Shown here in pieces: positions 20,797 through 31,667 of a stretch of 64,000 nucleotides of DNA; the stretch's first letter is position 1, and each line of letters starts with the position of its first letter. Position numbers and translations under genes: made by a program. The notes under the pieces were generated by a model that searched no databases, had not been told where the DNA came from, and worked only from the letters and a program-made list of their open reading frames with translations. Source of the stretch: Megascapheus bottae (taxonomy: Eukaryota > Chordata > Mammalia > Rodentia > Geomyidae); the NCBI GenBank assembly GCA_024803745.1, contig JANJXV010000037.1:8271501-8335500 (forward strand). The letters are read 5' to 3'.

Positions 20797-21021
20797 CAGG
20801 AGCCTGGGCTTCTGGTAAGAAGAGGAAAAAGGGCTACTGCTCAGGGGCAGAGGCTGCAGGAGTAGGGGTATAGGAGCCGCAACAGCAAAGATAAGAAGAA
20901 GCAGCTTCACTGGGGCAGTCTACAGCTGTTCACTTTTGAGTAAGTGCTTCTCGAGGACAAATAGCAGGAGCTCAAAAATAGCTGTGGAATACCAGAATGC
21001 TTATGTAAAAGTTGCAGAACC
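20797..21021. other. Unrecognised segment downstream of an L1 end
   Basis: A GC-richer block follows the L1 A tail directly. It has short frames but no family resemblance I can name. It could be ordinary unique DNA, a retrocopy or sequence carried with the L1. An IDL-Geo then interrupts it. Confidence 0.3.
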
Positions 21022-21272
21022 ATGGGGCCGGGAGTTTGGCCTAGTAGTAGAGTGCTTGCCTAGCATGCACAAAGACCCGGGTTGGATTCCTCAGTACCAC
21101 TTACATAGAAAAAAGCTGGAAGTAGTGCTGTGGCTCAAGTGGTAGTAGTGCTAACCTTGAGGAAAGCCCAATGACAGTGTTCAGGCCCTGAGTTCATGTC
21201 CCAGCACTGGAAAAAAAAATAAAGAAATAAATAAGAAAAAGAAAGAAAGAAAGGAAGGAAGGAAGAAAAGAC
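21022..21272 (+). mobile_element. IDL-Geo SINE with a GAAA/GGAA-rich tail
   Basis: Full head and body of the older GGTAGAG-like/GCTGTGG type. The A tail has grown into AAATA, GAAA and GGAA repeats. GTTGCAGAACC at 21011-21021 and 21273-21283 is an 11-bp perfect duplication. Confidence 0.92.
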
Positions 21273-21409
21273 GTTGCAGAACCTTTCAAGGGCCTTCCTG
21301 AGCACTGAGAAGGATGCAGGTGGGTGGATTTTGATATTCCCATTTCAGCTCTAGGATCTCAGGTTTCCCATTAAGATCTGCTAGTAATGCCAGCCTTCAG
21401 GAGCTCCAG

Positions 21410-21500
21410 GATCAGAAGTGGAGATGTGACTCAAGTGGTAGAATGCCATCCCTGAGTACAAAAGCCAAGCAAAAGCATGAGTTCAATTCTAATTGGGTTC
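21410..21500 (+). mobile_element. Degenerate Geo/ID-like fragment
   Basis: 'GATGTGACTCAAGTGGTAG' and 'GAGTTCAATTCTAATTGGG' keep the A- and B-box-like spacing, but the rest is eroded. Confidence 0.5.
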
Positions 21501-21764
21501 ACAAGCCAGTCATCATATCAATGGCTTGAAATTGGCCGTGAATTAATGCTGTGGAAATCTGTAAAAATTACATATTCAGCTTAAAAATAGTTTTTGAAAG
21601 CAGCATTGTTGAGCACTTTAGCAGCCCACAACTTCCTACATATGATAAAAGAGAGAAAAATAGATATCAACAGAGTGCCTAGGGAAAGTGCAGGGACAAT
21701 GTGAATGTGCATGTATGGAAAAGTACAGTAGGCCCCACATGGCTTTCCTGGAATGTGTCCTTTA

Positions 21765-21925
21765 ATCTTGCAAAATCTCCATGAGGTAGAGCCTTAAGTT
21801 TAAGCATTTTACATGCATTGGGACTGACTGAAAGCCAGTGAAAATAGCTTGCTTGTGCAAGGAAATAGCAGGAAATAGGACTCAAGCCTTGGGTCACAGA
21901 TTTAAAGTCTAAATACTTGACCCTT
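21765..21925 (+). mobile_element. MIR fragment
   Basis: 'AATCTTGCAAAATCTCCATG', then 'AGGTAGAGCC', and later 'GGAAATAGGACTCAAGCC' follow the MIR order. The middle is degraded. Confidence 0.5.
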
Positions 21926-22035
21926 ACTTGCACAGGGATGCAAAAGGGCATTCAAAAAGGAATGTACTAATTACCTTAGGTAACTGTGACCCCTCTGTAC
22001 ATCATCGTTATAATTACAAAATATTTTTTTTAAAG
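21926..22035 (+). mobile_element. L1 3' terminal fragment
   Basis: 'TACCTTAGGTAACTGTGACC' then 'CCTCTGTACATCATCG' and an A/T-rich end repeats the terminal motif of the L1 end at 20.7 kb. Only about 100 bp remain, a strongly 5'-truncated insertion. Confidence 0.65.
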
Positions 22036-22402
22036 ATACACAAGGAGAAGTGTGCCTCAAGAAGTAGAGCGCCAATTATGAACAAGAAAGCCAAAGGAAG
22101 CAAGCAAACAAGGTTGGAATATCAATCTCTCATTGATTTGTGTAATTTCAGACAGAATGGGTGATTTCTATACCAGTGGCATTTGTGGCTGTGGTAAAGG
22201 AAGGTAGAGACTCTGGAAGATGTAAATATATTGTGTGGACTTTCAACTTAGTGTATAGAGTGATGCTTCCTCTAAGATTTGTCCTAGACTCTGTATTAGC
22301 CATACACTGCTGTGTAACCAATGACTTCAGAACCAGGACTTAGGCAACAATCCGTTAATTTCACACAGTTTCTGTGGGTCCGGAATCTACTCATTCCCAG
22401 AG

Positions 22403-22530
22403 ACAAGAGGAAGCACAAGTGGGAAGATTGCAGCCAGGTTAGCTCCGGCATAGAGTGAGACTCTACATCGAAAATAACGTTTGCAAAAAGAGATGAAAGT
22501 GTGGCTCAAGTGGTAGGACTCCTTCCAGGG
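22403..22530 (+). mobile_element. Degenerate SINE (B1/ID-like)
   Basis: 'TAGAGTGAGACTCTACATCG' resembles a B1 end and 'AAGTGTGGCTCAAGTGGTAG' an ID/Geo A-box block. Too eroded to place. Confidence 0.45.
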
Positions 22531-22614
22531 ACAGATGGACATTTCAGACCATGCTTATTTAGACAATCTAATGAGCCACAGAGTAGGTTTACCTCCGTCA
22601 CTTCTTGAGTAGTA

Positions 22615-22755
22615 AACAACACCAACACAATAATAATCTATAATATATAACATATAATACAATCTAGTGATAAATAACTATTCTATAACATATACATAAC
22701 AATTATATAATAAATAATATATAGTCATTAATGATGATGATAATAATAATAATGG
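22615..22755. repeat. AT-rich low-complexity region with (TAA)n
   Basis: Imperfect ATAACATATAATA words and a run of TAATAATAA. No coding or repeat-family content. Confidence 0.85.
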
Positions 22756-22858
22756 AGCCACACTTCCAGCCCAAATGTTAATATTTTAAGAAGTATTGCT
22801 TGCCTAGGTCTCCATTTCCAACATTTAGGAGAAGGTACTCAATACATGTTCAGGAATA

Positions 22859-22975
22859 AACTGGGCATAGTAATACACAACTATAATCTCAGCTCTCAGG
22901 AAGCTGAGGCAGGAAGATTGTTATTTCAAGGCCTTGCCTGAACTATACAGCAAGACTCATTCCGTCTCCATTTTT
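22859..22975 (+). mobile_element. Old B1 monomer
   Basis: 'ACTGGGCATAGTAATACACA', 'GAAGCTGAGGCAGGAAGATTG' and 'GCAAGACTCATTCCGTCTCC' cover the B1 length. A T run follows. Confidence 0.7.
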
Positions 22976-24204
22976 TTTTCTTTCAGAAGAAATGATTGTA
23001 TTTCTCCTATGAATCTGAAAAGGTAAGTCCCTCCCTTCTTTTCATTTTCCATGTGGGAAGATAGAAAAACAGGGAGGTTGTGCAACTTACCAAAGCAACA
23101 TGGCTAATAATAATAATAATAATAAGATGCAAAAACCAAACTCTGGGACTTCAAGTGGCTAGAGAGAAATTGATGGACAGCTCATAGTTACAGAACCAGA
23201 GCGAGTAACGATGCTTGGCTTGGACTAATGGAAGGAAGAAGAGGCCTGAATTAAAACAAAACACTGGATAATCTACAAACCATTTTCATTTGGCTCAGAA
23301 AACTAACCAGAGACATCCTCTCAGTGGAGCTGCTACACTCAAACCATCTGTAGTTGGCCCTGCTCTTTCCCCAAGCCTGACATTCTCTGGAAGGAATCCT
23401 CAGCGATGTTCCCCAGAGTTAAGGCATCTCTAAGAGTCTAGAAGAATCCCCTGACTGCCCCTCAAAGCTCAGTCCCTGTTTTATAGTCTTTATCTTCCTG
23501 CGGCCACACTTGTAACTTTGGTTTTACAAACAGCCTATTTCCTCCTGCTAGGTCCTGAGGAGGAAACCATATTTCTTCATGTGAAATAAACAACCTGTGA
23601 TTCACCCTGGTGACTCTGCATGAGGATGGGAGGAAAAAGTCCTTCCCTTGGCACGTGCTGTGAGGTTAGGCTGAGAGCCGGCACGTCGCAGAAGGAGATT
23701 CCGAAGCATATTCTGACTTTTAAATATACCCATCTCTTCCGGTTTCTCAGCACTGCTGGCTGGCTCACTCACTACAAGCAACCACAGGCAGAGGCGTTGT
23801 GAGCAGAGCCCAGATGTGCACAAGAAGTGAAGAGAGAGCTTCTTCAGAAAGCCAAGCCTCCTCCAGGCTCCACAGGGAATCCTGGAGTTTGAATGCAGTT
23901 CTGCTCTGGTCCCATCTCAGTGCAACTAAGCAAGTCACCACCAGGTTCTTTCTGGACTGTTTTCTTCCCCAGAGCTCAGAAATCAGTGCAAAACTTTTTC
24001 CCCAAGGGATAAGCTAAGCATGCCAAAGGGAGGTCAACTCAATGTCACCACAGGTCAAGGGACAAACTGGTCCCCAGAGTCCTATGACTTCAATCTAGCT
24101 TGGGGCTGTTATTTGAAAAGAACCACCTTTCCCCAAACTTAAATGACTAGCTCAAATACTAATAGAAAAGAAAAGAAAAGAAAACTCATTCTTTCCTCTC
24201 ACCC
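22976..24204. other. Single-copy block, no gene seen
   Basis: Unique sequence with (AAT)n at 23106-23125 and overlapping 60-73 codon frames on both strands at 23.6-23.8 kb. No exon is recognised. Confidence 0.4.
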
Positions 24205-24399
24205 TGACAAACTTGGGTTTGAACCAGCTTGTTCAGCTGGTATTCTACTACTTGGGTTACAACTCTAGCCCTATTTTTTGTTAACTGGAGATGGAATCCT
24301 GTGGGCTATGGACTTTTCTGCATGGGCTGGCTCGAACCATCACCTGCCAGATCTCAGCTTCTTGATTAGCTAGGATTATAAACATAAGCCAATAGTGTT
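24205..24399 (-). mobile_element. B1-Geo SINE, old
   Basis: Inverted eroded body ('CTACTACTTGGGTTACAACTC'), linker side 'GTTAACTGGAGATGGAATCC', then the B1 head 'CTGGCTCGAACCATCACC' and 'TAGCTAGGATTATAAACATAAG'. Confidence 0.7.
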
Positions 24400-24411
24400 G
24401 GGCTGAAAGTT

Positions 24412-24413
24412 TG

Positions 24414-24460
<47 letters not shown>

Positions 24461-24636
24461 CTGGGGCTTGAACTCAAGGCTTGGGTACTGTCCTTGGATA
24501 CTTTTTGCTCAAGGCTAGCACTCTGCCACTTAAGCCACTGCGCTACTTCAGGCTTTTTCTGTGTGTGTGGTACCGAGGAATTGAGCCCAGGGCTTCATGC
24601 AAGCTAGGTGAGCACTCTACCACTAGGCTACGCTCA
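24412..24636 (-). mobile_element. IDL-Geo SINE with a (TG)n tail
   Basis: (TG)n at 24415-24459 lies at the SINE 3' end, followed by the inverted Geo body and inverted ID head (CCACTAGGCTACGCTCAG). GGGCTGAAAGTT at 24400-24411 and 24637-24648 is a 12-bp perfect duplication that encloses the microsatellite, so the TG tract belongs to the insertion. Confidence 0.92.
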
Positions 24637-24675
24637 GGGCTGAAAGTTCACATTTTTAAAATTTCAGATATCCAT

Positions 24676-24765
24676 AGAGTAGAGGTATGGCTCAAGTGGT
24701 ACAGCACTCATCTAGCATGTGCAAAAAGCCCTCAGCTCAATTCTCAGTACCGCCAAAATAAATAA
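24676..24765 (+). mobile_element. Solo ID-like SINE monomer
   Basis: 'GTATGGCTCAAGTGGTACAGC' and 'CTCAGCTCAATTCTCAGTAC' form A- and B-box-like blocks around 'CATCTAGCATGTGC'. An A-rich AATA tail follows. Confidence 0.65.
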
Positions 24766-26033
24766 AAATTCAGACATCCAAGAACTGGAAACTGTATATA
24801 GGATGGGTTGTATGAATGAGAGCTATCATTGACTTTAGATAGGGCCAGAGTGGTCCATTTCGCCACAGCGTCTACTCTCCATATCATTTCACCATTTCAT
24901 CATGTCAGTTTAACTTAAGTCTTCTATTTGAGTTTGTTTTTTTTTTCCCTAGAATATCACAATGCACTTAAATCAGCTGAATGATGACATTTCTTCACAG
25001 CTTTCCTTTATGTAAACTGTCATAGCTTGGTGAATATCCTGATTTTGTTGACATCTTGTGTTTATGTTAACCTGCTGATTGGATAACCCTGGCACATACC
25101 TACCTCCACATGAGGCTTCTAACAAAAAGCAGCGACAAATGGGGAAATGGAGAAACATTCGGAGAATAGAAGACACGGAGGAAATATGTAGTTTCTGTTC
25201 TACCCATTCTTAAGATTGAAACCTTCAAACAAGTAAGACCCAGGCTGGGCTCCAGGCCACTCAAAGGCCTCTGGGGAATCTTTCCCCTCAAGTCTCTACT
25301 CCACTGAAATTTTACTGTAGCACAGGAATTGGTAGATCCTGGCTAGCAAGATACTTACTTGTTCCTGAGAATAAATCACCAGCACCGAAGTCATACCATT
25401 TAGTTATATATTGTTGATGGTTGTATGCTAAGAAGATCGTGCTGAGCAGAGACCATATTGGCTACTTGCCCTGTATAGAGAAAGCTCCAAGCCCCGATGT
25501 ACCAGCTTGGATTGCAGGGAACAGAGGCCCACCCAGGTTAGCTTAAGCAAAGTATGTTTGTGGTCAGGACATAACAGGAAGTGTGTTGGATGTCAAGTAC
25601 ATGAACCTTAGGAATATCAGGTCAGGGGAGGGGAGGGAAGGCCGGAGAGCTTTCTGATGGGATTTCTGCTTCTCTCACTTCCTTCCCTGCTCTTTTCTGC
25701 TACCTATTTTCTTTCAACATATTTGGCCTTCCCTCAGTTTATCAAAAGTTCCCAGGATTGCTCAGGGCCCGTCTATGTCATGTAAACTCAGACACATATT
25801 TAGCTTTCATTTCATTGCCAATGGCCCCAGCCTCTGACTTTCCCAACTCCAAACTCTCAGGGGAGAAATCTGATTGGCCCAGATCCTCTTTTCAAGCCTA
25901 TGGCTTTGGCAATCCCAGCCTAGCCTGTGTCTGTCCTGATGCTTTCTACCAGGGATCTGCACTGGTCCAAAAGCCAGCCTTGGTCAAACTCAGGGACTAT
26001 GGGCCCATAGTCACCAGGAGCAAAGTGTGTTGC
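24766..26033. other. Single-copy block, no gene seen
   Basis: No SINE in about 1.3 kb. Frames at 25.0-25.3 and 25.8-26.0 kb are unsupported. Confidence 0.4.
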
Positions 26034-26200
26034 CAGCCCAGACACTAAAGAATGTGAGACTCTTATCTTTAACTAATCACTAGGAAATGGGAAGCGGCAC
26101 TGGCTCCAGGGGTAGGGTGGTAGCCTTGAGCTGAAGAGCTCAGGGACAGTGCTCAGGCCCAGAGTTCAAGCTCCATAACCTACAAAAAAAGAAAAAAATT
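26034..26200 (+). mobile_element. B1-Geo SINE, 5' truncated in the head
   Basis: Starts within the end of the B1 half ('GCCCAGACACTAAAGAATG'). The linker GAGACTCTTATC and complete Geo body follow (AGCTGAAGAGCTCAGGGAC ... GAGTTCAAGCTCC), then an A-rich tail. 5'-truncated SINEs are uncommon. Confidence 0.82.
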
Positions 26201-27159
26201 AACAGCTAAATCATCTGTGAAGAAGGGACTGGAGCCCATGAAGCATTTATAGATGCAAATGAGTTCAGCAATGAGACAGAAAAGCCACCTTAACTGAGTC
26301 CAGTTAACTGATGCTGTACAGAAACCATGGTCTCGTCTTCTCTGAACTAGAGAAGACACTAGTAATAAGCGTGTTCTCTATTCTCCTTTGAGCCCAGGCC
26401 TCAGTCTCCCCACTGATCAAATGGCAGGACTGAACTAGTGACTCTCAGACTGGTCCACAGCAAACTCCACAGAAGGCTTAAGACACAGGCTTTTGTGCCC
26501 ACCCTAGAGCTGCTGCTTGGGCTTCAGCCCAAGAAGGTCCATTTCTAAGAGGTTCCGAGGAGGTGCTTTTTTCCAGGCAGAACAGGCAGGCTGTAATCCT
26601 GAGATCTTGGTTTGGTTTACTGAGATCCTGGCCAGTGTGGAGAACTTAGATTGTGGGCTGGGGAAATCTCTTATTCGAATCCCTCCTCTTCCCACTCCCC
26701 ACTCTGCCCCTTGCCATTTTTTTTTTTTTTTTTACTTCTCACCACCACAAGGACTGTGTTACCAGAGTCCCAGGCTTCAAGAAATACCCCGCTGCCTTCC
26801 TAGCCTGCTGGAAAACGTTGATTTTTCTATTTTTCCCTTTGGCCAAATCTTGTGGGCAGTGTGGTTCCCTGACACGTAGGCCACACAGTTGGCTCTCACA
26901 ACTCACTTCCTCCAAGGTGATCCGTGTCCTTGTGCTGTCCATGATAAACAGCTCCTACTGGGCAGTATCTGGAAATTTCCCCGCATCCAGATAGATGGCA
27001 GTTGTTTTCCTGGCCAAGGCTGGGGCCAAGCCACAAACCTGGAGGGACTTAGAGCTCAGGCCTCCAACCAGGGCTACAAATTGCCCTGCGGGGCTGGGCC
27101 TGGCCAGGCCGGAAGGAGCTGGAACTCTGAGTGACAACAGGACTGGGAGACACCCTTCA
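26201..27159. other. GC-richer single-copy block, no gene assigned
   Basis: Both strands are open over 26.5-27.1 kb (frames up to 120 codons), which is typical of C/G-rich DNA without coding. A palindromic GGAAATTTCC (NF-kB-like) sits near 26970-26982. No family resemblance is seen. Confidence 0.4.
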
Positions 27160-27560
27160 TCATCCTGCTAAGTCACTAAGAGGTTTCTGGAACAGGTGGC
27201 TCAAATTTCCTTGAAAACCCAAAATAATCCCCCATTTGAAGTGTGCGCGAATCTTCTTGTCACCACCTGGTATTAATAGGCAGGCACCGCCGAAGGAAAA
27301 AGGGGTTTTCGGCTACATTTTTGCAAGCTGACTTGCCTGACAAGCTCAATAAAAGCTTAAACAAATATTAAAAAACACACAGAGAGTCAGGCTGGTTTAA
27401 ATTAACTTCCTAAGCACTTTACCTACTGTAGGAAGAAATTATCATAAAATGTCAGAGCAAAAATAAACCGCGCGTGGAAATAAAAATCAAACATAAAATG
27501 CCCTCTTACGACTAACTGCTCAGTACAGTTTACTTCCTAAAAATGTACCAGTGTACATGA
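27160..27560. promoter_or_regulatory. Candidate conserved non-coding element
   Basis: A repeat-free, non-coding stretch with clustered transcription-factor-like words: CAGGTG near 27194 and CACCTG near 27265 (E-box/ZEB type), TATTAATAGG, and AT-rich blocks with CATAAAATG repeated. Conservation is a guess from texture; no alignment is available. Confidence 0.3.
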
Positions 27561-27687
27561 AGTTTTCATAGTCCTAAAGTATATGTGGGCAGTGAGGAAG
27601 TTTACTTTGAAAAATTCATATTTTACACGTTGGGAATCTATCTTGGCCCGAAATCACATAGGTGTAACCTAGTTTAAAACAAGAGTG

Positions 27688-28127
27688 TAGCTGAGTGCTG
27701 GTGGCTCACACTTGTAATCCTCCTTAGGAGACTGAGATCTGAGGATTGAGATTCAAAGACAACCCTGGCAGGAAAGTTGTGAGATTCTTTTTTTTTTTTT
27801 TTTGCCAGTCCTGGGCTTGAGCTCAGGGCCTGAGCACTGTCCTTGGACTTTCTCAAGGCTAGAGCTCTGCCACTTGAGCCTCAGCACCACTTCTGGCTTT
27901 TTTTTCTAAGTATGTGGTACCAAGGAATCGAACCCGGGTCTTCATGCATGCTAGGCAAGCACTTTAACCACTAGGCCAAACTCCCGGCCAGTTGTGAGAT
28001 TCTTATCTCCAATTAACTACCAAAAAAGCAGGAAGTGGAGCTATGGCTCAATAAACCTAAGGGACAATGCCCGGGCCCTGAGTTCGAGCCTCAGTACTTG
28101 TAGCAAAAAAAAAAAAAAAAAAAAAAA
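27688..28127 (+). mobile_element. B1-Geo SINE split by a nested IDL-Geo
   Basis: B1 head (GAGTGCTGGTGGCTCACAC) up to AGTTGTGAGATTCTT; after the insertion the same 15 bases resume and lead into ATCTCCAATTAAC and the Geo body, ending in 22 A and then AAGC/GGAA repeats. Confidence 0.93.
27790..27989 (-). mobile_element. Young IDL-Geo SINE in the linker of a B1-Geo
   Basis: Full length with a pure T start (A tail) and both young-type markers (inverted ACTTTAACCACTAGG and GAGCCTCAGCACC). AGTTGTGAGATTCTT at 27775-27789 and 27990-28004 is a perfect 15-bp duplication. Confidence 0.97.
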
Positions 28128-30057
28128 GCAAGCAAGCAGGACGGAAGGAAGGAAGAATAAAAGAAGAAAAAGAGTGATGATGGATTTGATTGGAATACAT
28201 TGCATGCAAGCATGGAAATGTCACATGAAATTTTCCCTTGTGTGGCTAATATGTGCTAATTAAAAAGAAAAAAACCCCACACTTCTTTGTTAACTCTGAC
28301 ATAATTCTTCCAAATAGAATATGCTTCTTGACCCAGAACCTCAAGTTACATTTCTCTTGGGCATTTACATGTTTGGCATGTCGCTGGGCTCCTCTAGTGA
28401 AGAAGGAAGGGATCCAGTTAAGAACAGACACGATCTGCTATAGCCATCCTAAGTTTCACCCGGAGACGGAGTTTCTGGAAGGAACTACACACCACAGTGG
28501 TTGGGCTGTGGCTTGTCAAATCCTTCAGGCCTGAGCTGAAGTTGAGCCGGATACACTGAGAGATTAACAAGGAGGGCTGCTTAGAGCTTTGCTTTTCTGA
28601 ACAGAATAGAGAAAGTAGGATGGAGAAAGAAAGGAAATGGGGAGGCAGGAAGGAAAAGAAAGAGTGGGTGAATGAGCTCTTCTGCTTCCCTACTGTGTTT
28701 ATGCCAAGCTGACACACCCTAACTTTCTCAGCAGACAGAGAGTAGGGACCAAGAGAGTCCTTGTGGTTCTTCATGCCCCTCCCTTCCCTACCAGACTTCT
28801 GTCACACCTCCAGGTGATTTTCTGGAAAGGATTCCTGGCAGGGCCTGGGTGGAGCTGCCTGGTACAGCCCTCAGCATGGCTCACAGTAAGAGTTTCCAGG
28901 GAAGCCTGTGCTAGCCTCCAAAAGGCCAGCCTCCATGGCCTCTAGTGTCCTGTCAGGACCTGACAGCCACCAGCATGTATGTAACTTGTGCTAAAGGCAT
29001 ATACATACCAGATGAAAGTAGGTGTGTCCATATGTAGACACATGGGTAGATGCATGTGCATCTGTCCTGGCGAGTTAACTGTGACCTTCCTAAGAGACTA
29101 GGCAGTGACTCACCAGCTGGCAGAGTACCCAGCCATGCCAGCCACATATGGCCCTGAAATCTCTCCAGAATGGAGTGGAAGCCATGTAGAACCACCGACC
29201 AAGTTTGAGGAGGTCCAGTCCAGTGAGACTTAAAAAAAAAAAAAAAAAAAAAAAAAGGCAACTTATTTCTCTAATCTGTGTGTACCGATTGTGCCAGAAA
29301 CAAAATACCAGTAAGGCCTGGAAAAAATATTTCTGTTCATTCGCCTCGGCTGTGAGCCACTCGTCTCAACGTGGAAGGAAAAAGCGAAGGAACAGATTAG
29401 AAGCTGTTGTGTCTTGGCTCACTGGATCCTTCTCCTCTGCCCTGGGATGTTATATGAAGCTCTCTCCCACTCAGGATCTGAAACAGCAACCTCAATTTCC
29501 CACTGGAAAAAAGAAAATCTTGCAGGAGGGGAAACTGGGCTGTAGCTCCCCAGGGCAGAAATTGAGAGCCCCCGCTCTAAACCACTTCCTTTGCCTGGTA
29601 ACAGCGCACAGAGGAATTTCCACAAATCCCCTTAGCTGTCATGGCTTCCGCCCCTCCAATGGGAAAAGACAATCTGGGACATTCCAGCCCCTCCCCCACC
29701 CGCACCTTGTTTGATCTATTTGGCTCCTAGACTGGCCCTGGACTGGCACTGGAGAGCCAACAGCATACATTTTCTTTGCCTATATTTCCTCCAGGAGTTG
29801 AGAAACATCCAAGTTGGAGCAAGTGTGGGGAGAGGCCCATCCCAGTTCTGGCCTGCAGCAGCAGCAGCAGCAGTTCTTTAGCTTTGGAGAAGGAAGGAAC
29901 TCTAAGGGAGGACCAAGGAGGACCCACCTGCAGGAATGAGTTCAAGGGCATGCACCATACTGTAAGCCACATCCAGGCTATGACTGGGCTCCACCTCAGT
30001 TCCTAGCTGGGTCACATGGGTGGGTTACCTGAGTTCTCTCATAAAAAAAAAAAAAAA
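28128..30057. other. Single-copy block, no gene seen
   Basis: Nearly 2 kb without SINEs. It holds a 26-A run (29231-29256) with no recognisable element before it and a (GCA)n tract. The frame at 29.2-29.7 kb starts in the A run and is unsupported. Confidence 0.4.
29855..29873. repeat. Short (GCA)n trinucleotide repeat
   Basis: Six GCA units. Read on the minus strand the frame gives Leu codons; no coding context is seen. Confidence 0.85.
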
Positions 30058-30120
30058 GCTCCTGTGCCCAGAATCTTGGTACTCGGAAGGCAGAGGCAGG
30101 AGGATTGTGAATTCTAAACA
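30058..30120 (+). mobile_element. B1 fragment
   Basis: 'CCTGTGCCCAGAATCTTGG' and 'GAAGGCAGAGGCAGGAGGATTG' match a diverged B1 front. An A run (30043-30057) precedes it. Confidence 0.55.
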
Positions 30121-30127
30121 AAACAGC

Positions 30128-30378
30128 TGGCTGCAACTGGCACATACTTGTAGTACTAGCTACTCTGAAGGCTGAGATCTGAGAATCATGATTTAAAGCC
30201 AGCCCAGGCAGATATATCTTTGAAACTCTTTTCTCTGATTGACCAACAAAAAACTGGTACTGGAGCTGTGGCTCAGATGGTAGAGTACCAACCAGCCTTG
30301 AGTGAAAAAGCTGGAAAGCAGGAGTCCTATATTCAAGTCCTGGGACTGACACCACTCCCCCACTCCCCCCCCCCCAAA
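30128..30378 (+). mobile_element. B1-Geo SINE
   Basis: Head GGCTGCAACTGGCACATAC (diverged), GCTGAGATCTGAGAATCATG; linker AACTCTTTTCTCTGATT; Geo body GGAGCTGTGGCTCAGATGG. A C-rich and A tail follows. Confidence 0.8.
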
Positions 30379-30439
30379 AAAAAGAGAAGTAAAAAGAAAC
30401 AAAGAAAACAACAGTCAAATCAACAACAAAGCTCCTGTT

Positions 30440-30545
30440 TTACAAGGTGGCTGTGAGGGTCTAATGATAGGGATTGATAAAGCCTTGAGCACAAGGCTGG
30501 CTTGCAAGTGAGGATTTGGTAAAGGTAAGCTGCTGCCATCAATTA
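30440..30545 (-). mobile_element. MIR fragment (inverted)
   Basis: 'GGCTGTGAGGGTCTAATG', 'AAGCCTTGAGCACAAGGCTGG' and 'TAAGCTGCTGCCATC' follow the inverted MIR end with its low-copy GCTGCT-type finish. Confidence 0.45.
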
Positions 30546-30700
30546 ACCCAAGGTCTACCACCCTGAGACTCCCCTGCCTTTCGCAGCAGAGCGGTGATGC
30601 CCCCTCATGCTCCATGTGAATCCCCCAGGCCTGTGTGCGCACAGACCACAGTTATCCTGTGAACTGTTAGCTTACCCCTGTCCATAAGCCCCACTCCCCC

Positions 30701-30894
30701 TTTTTTTGCCAGTCCTGGGATTGAGCTCAGGGTCTGAGCACTGTCCTTGGATTTTTCTCAAGGCTAGAGCTCTACCACTTAAGCCTCAGCACCACTTATA
30801 GCTTTTTTTTTTTTTTCTATGTATGTGGTACCAAGGAATTGAACCCCGGTCTTCATGCATGCTAGGCAAGCACTCTGCCACCAGGCCAAACTCG
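30701..30894 (-). mobile_element. IDL-Geo SINE with intact duplication
   Basis: Inverted Geo body with the GAGCCTCAGCACC marker and an inverted head with CTGCCACCAGGCC (non-young A-box form). A 15-T run lies between the halves. AAGCCCCACTCCCCC (30686-30700) repeats at 30895-30910 with one extra C. Confidence 0.92.
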
Positions 30895-31164
30895 AAGCCC
30901 CACCTCCCCCCACGAGGCCCCTTTGAGAAACAGTCTATGTTCTTGTCAGTGTCCAGGCCCAAGTTCTTCCCATAGTTTTCCTGGAGCTTTTGGCCACTCC
31001 CAGAACGCTGGTGCTTGCTGAGCTGATGTTGGGAAAGTGGTAGCTTGGAACTCACCATTTGAGCCCAGAAGCTCATAGGCTGTCTGGGCTTAGCTCCTCA
31101 TTTCCCAGGTATTCTGGAGGCATTAGCTTCCCTTTTGGTAAGTTTCTCCATCAAGACACTGAGA

Positions 31165-31660
31165 AGATATGGACTGAACTGTGTTCTTTCTAAATTCTGG
31201 TGCTAAAAATCCAATCTGCAACATTACTATATTTGTAAACAGAGCCTATTAAAAGGTGACAAAGTTTAAATGAGGTCATAGGATGGGGCTTTAATGGATA
31301 GACAAGGAAGGGTAGGAGAAGCAAAAACAGGAACAGAAGAGGAGAAGGAGGAAGAGATACCAGAGAGCACTGCAGCTTCCTGAGAAGATTAGGAGCAAGA
31401 AGGCAGGTGTCTTGGGAAGGGATGGAGGGAGGGAAAGGGGGGACAAAAGTATGGGAAAGGGTATCAATGTTTGAGAAGTAATGTATCCACTACCTGACGA
31501 ATGTAATTGTAATCCCTCTATACATTACCCCGACAATAAAATTCAATTTAAAAAAAAAAGGCAGATGTCAACAACCAGGAAGAGAGGATTAGAAGGAACT
31601 GCTCCCCCCTACTTTGACTTTGGACTTCTAGCCTCCAGAGCTATAGGGAAGTAAAAGTCT
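31165..31660 (+). mobile_element. MaLR-like LTR fragment, interrupted
   Basis: Left part 'TTTAAATGAGGTCATAGG', 'GGGGCTTTAATGGATAG', 'GAAGAGATACCAGAGAGC'; right part 'TTGGACTTCTAGCCTCCAG' and 'AGCTATAGGGAAGTAAAAG'. The word order fits a mammalian ERVL-MaLR-type LTR. The exact family is not certain. Confidence 0.5.
31412..31557 (+). mobile_element. L1 3' terminal fragment with duplication
   Basis: About 145 bp: 'GGTATCAATGTTTGAGAAG', then 'GTAATTGTAATCCCTCTATAC' and an A tail. AAGGCAGGTGTC (31400-31411) and AAGGCAGATGTC (31558-31569) flank it. A very short L1 insertion inside the LTR. Confidence 0.75.
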
Positions 31661-31667
31661 CTTCCCC

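Noticed and set aside
29205..29714. A 169-codon frame
   Set aside because: It begins in a 26-A run giving poly-Lys; the remainder has no recognisable domain and overlaps antisense frames.
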